Shown here piece by piece: positions 11,906 to 12,525 of a stretch of DNA of 12,525 bases. The position numbers and the translations under genes were made by a program. Positions within the stretch are counted from its first letter, which is position 1; each line of letters opens with the position of its first letter. Under the pieces are notes generated by a model. It was not told the origin of the DNA. It made no database searches and saw only the letters and a list, made by a program, of their open reading frames with translations. The DNA comes from Desulfobacterales bacterium (lineage in GTDB: Bacteria > Desulfobacterota > DSM-4660 > Desulfatiglandales > B25-G16): assembly GCA_013375335.1 (NCBI GenBank), contig JABXJZ010000020.1, positions 1-12,525 of the forward strand, in the 5' to 3' direction.

Positions 11906-12525
11906 CGTACACAGCTTTAATCGTTATCGTTATTACACCGTCAATTGGACTGCCGTATATACTCCCTTCGGCTCAGATTATCGAATTTATGACCGGGAAA
12001 TTCGTCAATGTCACTACACTACATATAATCCAACATACTACGGTAAAGGACCTCAGTCAGGAAGAGGAGACGGTTTTTGGGGAGATTGTCTATTTGAAGT
12101 CCCCTTATTTCTATAGGTCGGACATGGTAGGGCAGCCTGGCAAACGCCTCGTAATCCATAAGACCACGAGGACCTTGAGGATTACCAACGGGGCTGTTAC
12201 CTATGATGGGGAGAGCCTGGATCTGCTCTACCGTTTTCTCCTCCTAGCCCAGAAGCCAAAACGATTGTTGGAAGGACTTCAACTCATAGGCGTAGACGTC
12301 GAAAGGGTATCCCTCACGAGATTTGAGGGGAGAATAGCATATCTCATTGGGGAAAAGGAAGAGGGGAGCCCCAGGCTTCTTGTCGATAAGGACCTCTTCT
12401 TACCCCTCCTTCTCGAGTATGGCAATGCACGTTACCATTTCTCCGATTACAGGCAGATCATGCAGCAGACCTGGTATCCTCATAAGATCGCCTATTTATT
12501 GAAGGGGGCCACTGTAGAGGAATAC
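11881..12525 (+). CDS. Secreted LolA-like protein, N-terminal part (runs off right edge)
   Basis: An open frame of 215 codons with no stop before the window end. It starts MARASNFLTYTALIVIVITP, a signal-peptide-like hydrophobic segment, probably cleaved near PSA-QI (about residue 32), so the product is likely periplasmic. The middle (GEIVYLKSPYFYRSDM, then KRLVIHKTTRTLRITNGAVTYDGES) has the alternating strands of LolA/outer-membrane-lipoprotein-sorting proteins. The later part (GRIAYLIGEKE, RLLVDKDLFLPLLLEY, HFSDYRQI, TWYPHKI) also fits that fold, in which a substrate lipid or lipoprotein sits in a half-barrel. This is recognition by pattern, not by a diagnostic motif. The ATG has GGAG 5 nt upstream and overlaps the last 25 bp of the M23 remnant in another frame, so the two were once translationally coupled. 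Confidence 0.65.
   Translation, partial: MARASNFLTYTALIVIVITPSIGLPYILPSAQIIEFMTGKFVNVTTLHIIQHTTVKDLSQEEETVFGEIVYLKSPYFYRSDMVGQPGKRLVIHKTTRTLRITNGAVTYDGESLDLLYRFLLLAQKPKRLLEGLQLIGVDVERVSLTRFEGRIAYLIGEKEEGSPRLLVDKDLFLPLLLEYGNARYHFSDYRQIMQQTWYPHKIAYLLKGATVEEY

Noticed and set aside
1..12525. CRISPR array, insertion sequence, prophage or tRNA gene
   Set aside because: No regularly spaced repeats, transposase or integrase-like protein, or tRNA-like T-loop sequence was found on either strand.

Overview
The window looks like a chromosomal stretch from a Gram-negative bacterium, most likely a Desulfobacterota/deltaproteobacterial-type genome. The reasons are the pilW-pilV-pilX-pilY1 minor-pilin order, the style of the PilW and PilY1 proteins, the many short operons, and secreted or periplasmic proteins (rhodanese, LolA-like). 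This placement is inferred from protein style only; no search was run. Most of the window is ordinary housekeeping and surface-appendage content, and I do not see a complete new defence, mobile or biosynthetic system.

Layout. 1-2021 (minus): a type IV pilus minor-pilin operon read right to left, pilW, pilV, pilX and then pilY1, which runs off the left edge. The genes are tightly packed, and a good candidate sigma-54 promoter lies about 48-63 bp before pilW. 2022-2496: a gene-free regulatory region with two palindromic elements that could be activator sites. 2497-5246 (minus): an operon of a degenerate receiver-domain protein, the AAA+ ATPase RarA and a PflA-like radical SAM protein. 5247-5409: divergent promoter region. 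5410-10161 (plus): dnaE (replicative polymerase alpha subunit), a DUF374 acyltransferase and an ADP-ribose-type Nudix hydrolase, probably one transcript. 10164-10793 (minus): a secreted rhodanese, convergent with the Nudix gene with only 2 bp between stop codons. Its strong-looking sigma-70 promoter is bracketed by perfect 9-bp inverted repeats. 10995-11192 (minus): a small four-cysteine protein. 11193-11365: a very AT-rich divergent region with a long AT palindrome. 11366-11905 (plus): the remains of an M23 (LytM) peptidase gene with an in-frame TGA, an internal deletion and a lost zinc ligand. 11881-12525 (plus): a secreted LolA-like protein that runs off the right edge.

How they fit together. 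The pilus operon encodes the priming minor pilins and the PilY1 tip adhesin, and is probably activated through RpoN. dnaE and rarA, back to back across a 163-bp divergent region, both serve the replication fork; the non-phosphorylatable-looking receiver protein translationally coupled to rarA is the oddest partnership here. The right end is an envelope-related locus that has partly decayed.

The main points for a second look are the degenerate receiver upstream of rarA, the multi-lesion M23 pseudogene, the inverted repeats around the rhodanese promoter, and the candidate sigma-54 control of the pilus operon.
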